DNA from: Rhodospirillaceae bacterium
GTDB lineage: Bacteria > Pseudomonadota > Alphaproteobacteria > Rhodospirillales_A > Casp-alpha2
DNA: 6,008 nucleotides
Direction: 5' to 3'
Assembly (NCBI GenBank): GCA_003488105.1
Contig: DNMS01000087.1
Location: 3,148 to 9,155, forward strand
Part shown: one piece after another, positions 5,801-6,008 of the stretch
Layout: every line of letters begins with the position of its first letter
How positions within the stretch are numbered: the stretch's first letter is position 1
Notes under the pieces: model-generated
What the model was told of the DNA's origin: nothing
Databases searched by the model: none
The model's input: only the letters and a program-made list of their open reading frames with translations
Translations under genes and position numbers: made by a program

Positions 5801-6008
5801 ATGACGCTGCCGGACTTTTCCACCACCGCCCTGATCGTCATCATCCTGGGCCTGTTTTCCGGCTCCCTGGTCAAGGGCGTGCTGGGGGCCGGCATCCCGG
5901 CCGTCGGCCTGCCGATCATGGTCATGGTGATCGACCCAGCCCAGGCGGTGACGCTGTTCCTTGTCCCCGTCGCGATTTCCAACATCTGGCAGATTCTGGA
6001 ATCGGGGG
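5801..6008 (+). CDS. TauE/SafE family membrane transporter, N-terminal fragment
   Basis: Sixty-nine codons run from the ATG at 5801 to the right edge without a stop. The peptide is strongly hydrophobic: one membrane segment at about 8-28, a second at about 30-45 and a third at about 47-65. The segment GSLVKGVLGAGIPAVGLPIM (21-40) followed by DPAQAVTLFLVPVAISNIWQ (45-64) is the first half-repeat of the TauE/SafE (formerly DUF81) family, whose members export sulfite, sulfoacetate and other anions, though many have unknown substrates. It lies 53 bases after the sulfurtransferase stop, in the same direction, so it could share the transcript. The ribosome binding site is weak (GGCGGA ten bases ahead). 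The specific substrate cannot be told from this part. Confidence 0.85.
   Translation, partial: MTLPDFSTTALIVIILGLFSGSLVKGVLGAGIPAVGLPIMVMVIDPAQAVTLFLVPVAISNIWQILESG

Overview
This is a GC-rich chromosomal stretch, densely packed with ordinary metabolic genes. The base composition, the strong G/C preference at third codon positions and the gene families fit an alphaproteobacterium, perhaps one related to the Rhodospirillales. That placement is inference from style and protein resemblance, not a database match. I see no tRNA, rRNA, insertion sequence, phage gene, CRISPR array or broken gene.

Layout. Positions 1-883 (minus) hold the 5' part of a single-domain MetE-like methyltransferase gene that runs off the left edge. 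Thirty-four bases upstream of it, in the same direction, lies a fused alpha/beta hydrolase-OsmC gene (918-2147, minus); the two look like one transcription unit. A short divergent gap of about 87 bp separates this pair from a NudF-type ADP-ribose pyrophosphatase gene (2235-2861, plus). That gene converges, with a 9-base gap, on an enoyl-CoA hydratase/isomerase gene (2871-3662, minus). A 200-bp divergent intergenic region (3663-3862) then leads into a plus-strand run: a cysteine synthase family gene (3863-4867), a 3-mercaptopyruvate sulfurtransferase gene (4890-5747) and the start of a TauE/SafE-family membrane protein gene (5801 to the right edge).

How the genes fit together. The right-hand run reads as a sulfur module: a PLP enzyme that makes or degrades cysteine, a sulfurtransferase that takes sulfane sulfur from 3-mercaptopyruvate, and a transporter of a family that includes sulfite and organosulfonate exporters. 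The left-hand pair also touches thiol chemistry, through an OsmC peroxidase-type domain and a zinc-dependent thiol methyltransferase fold. The central NUDIX and hydratase genes are housekeeping and acyl-CoA metabolism with no clear link to either side.

I did not find a convincing undescribed system. The points most worth a second look are the cysteine-rich hydrolase-OsmC fusion next to the core-type MetE protein, the unusual TAGNTG loop and clade of the cysteine synthase, and the sulfur operon ending in a TauE/SafE protein.
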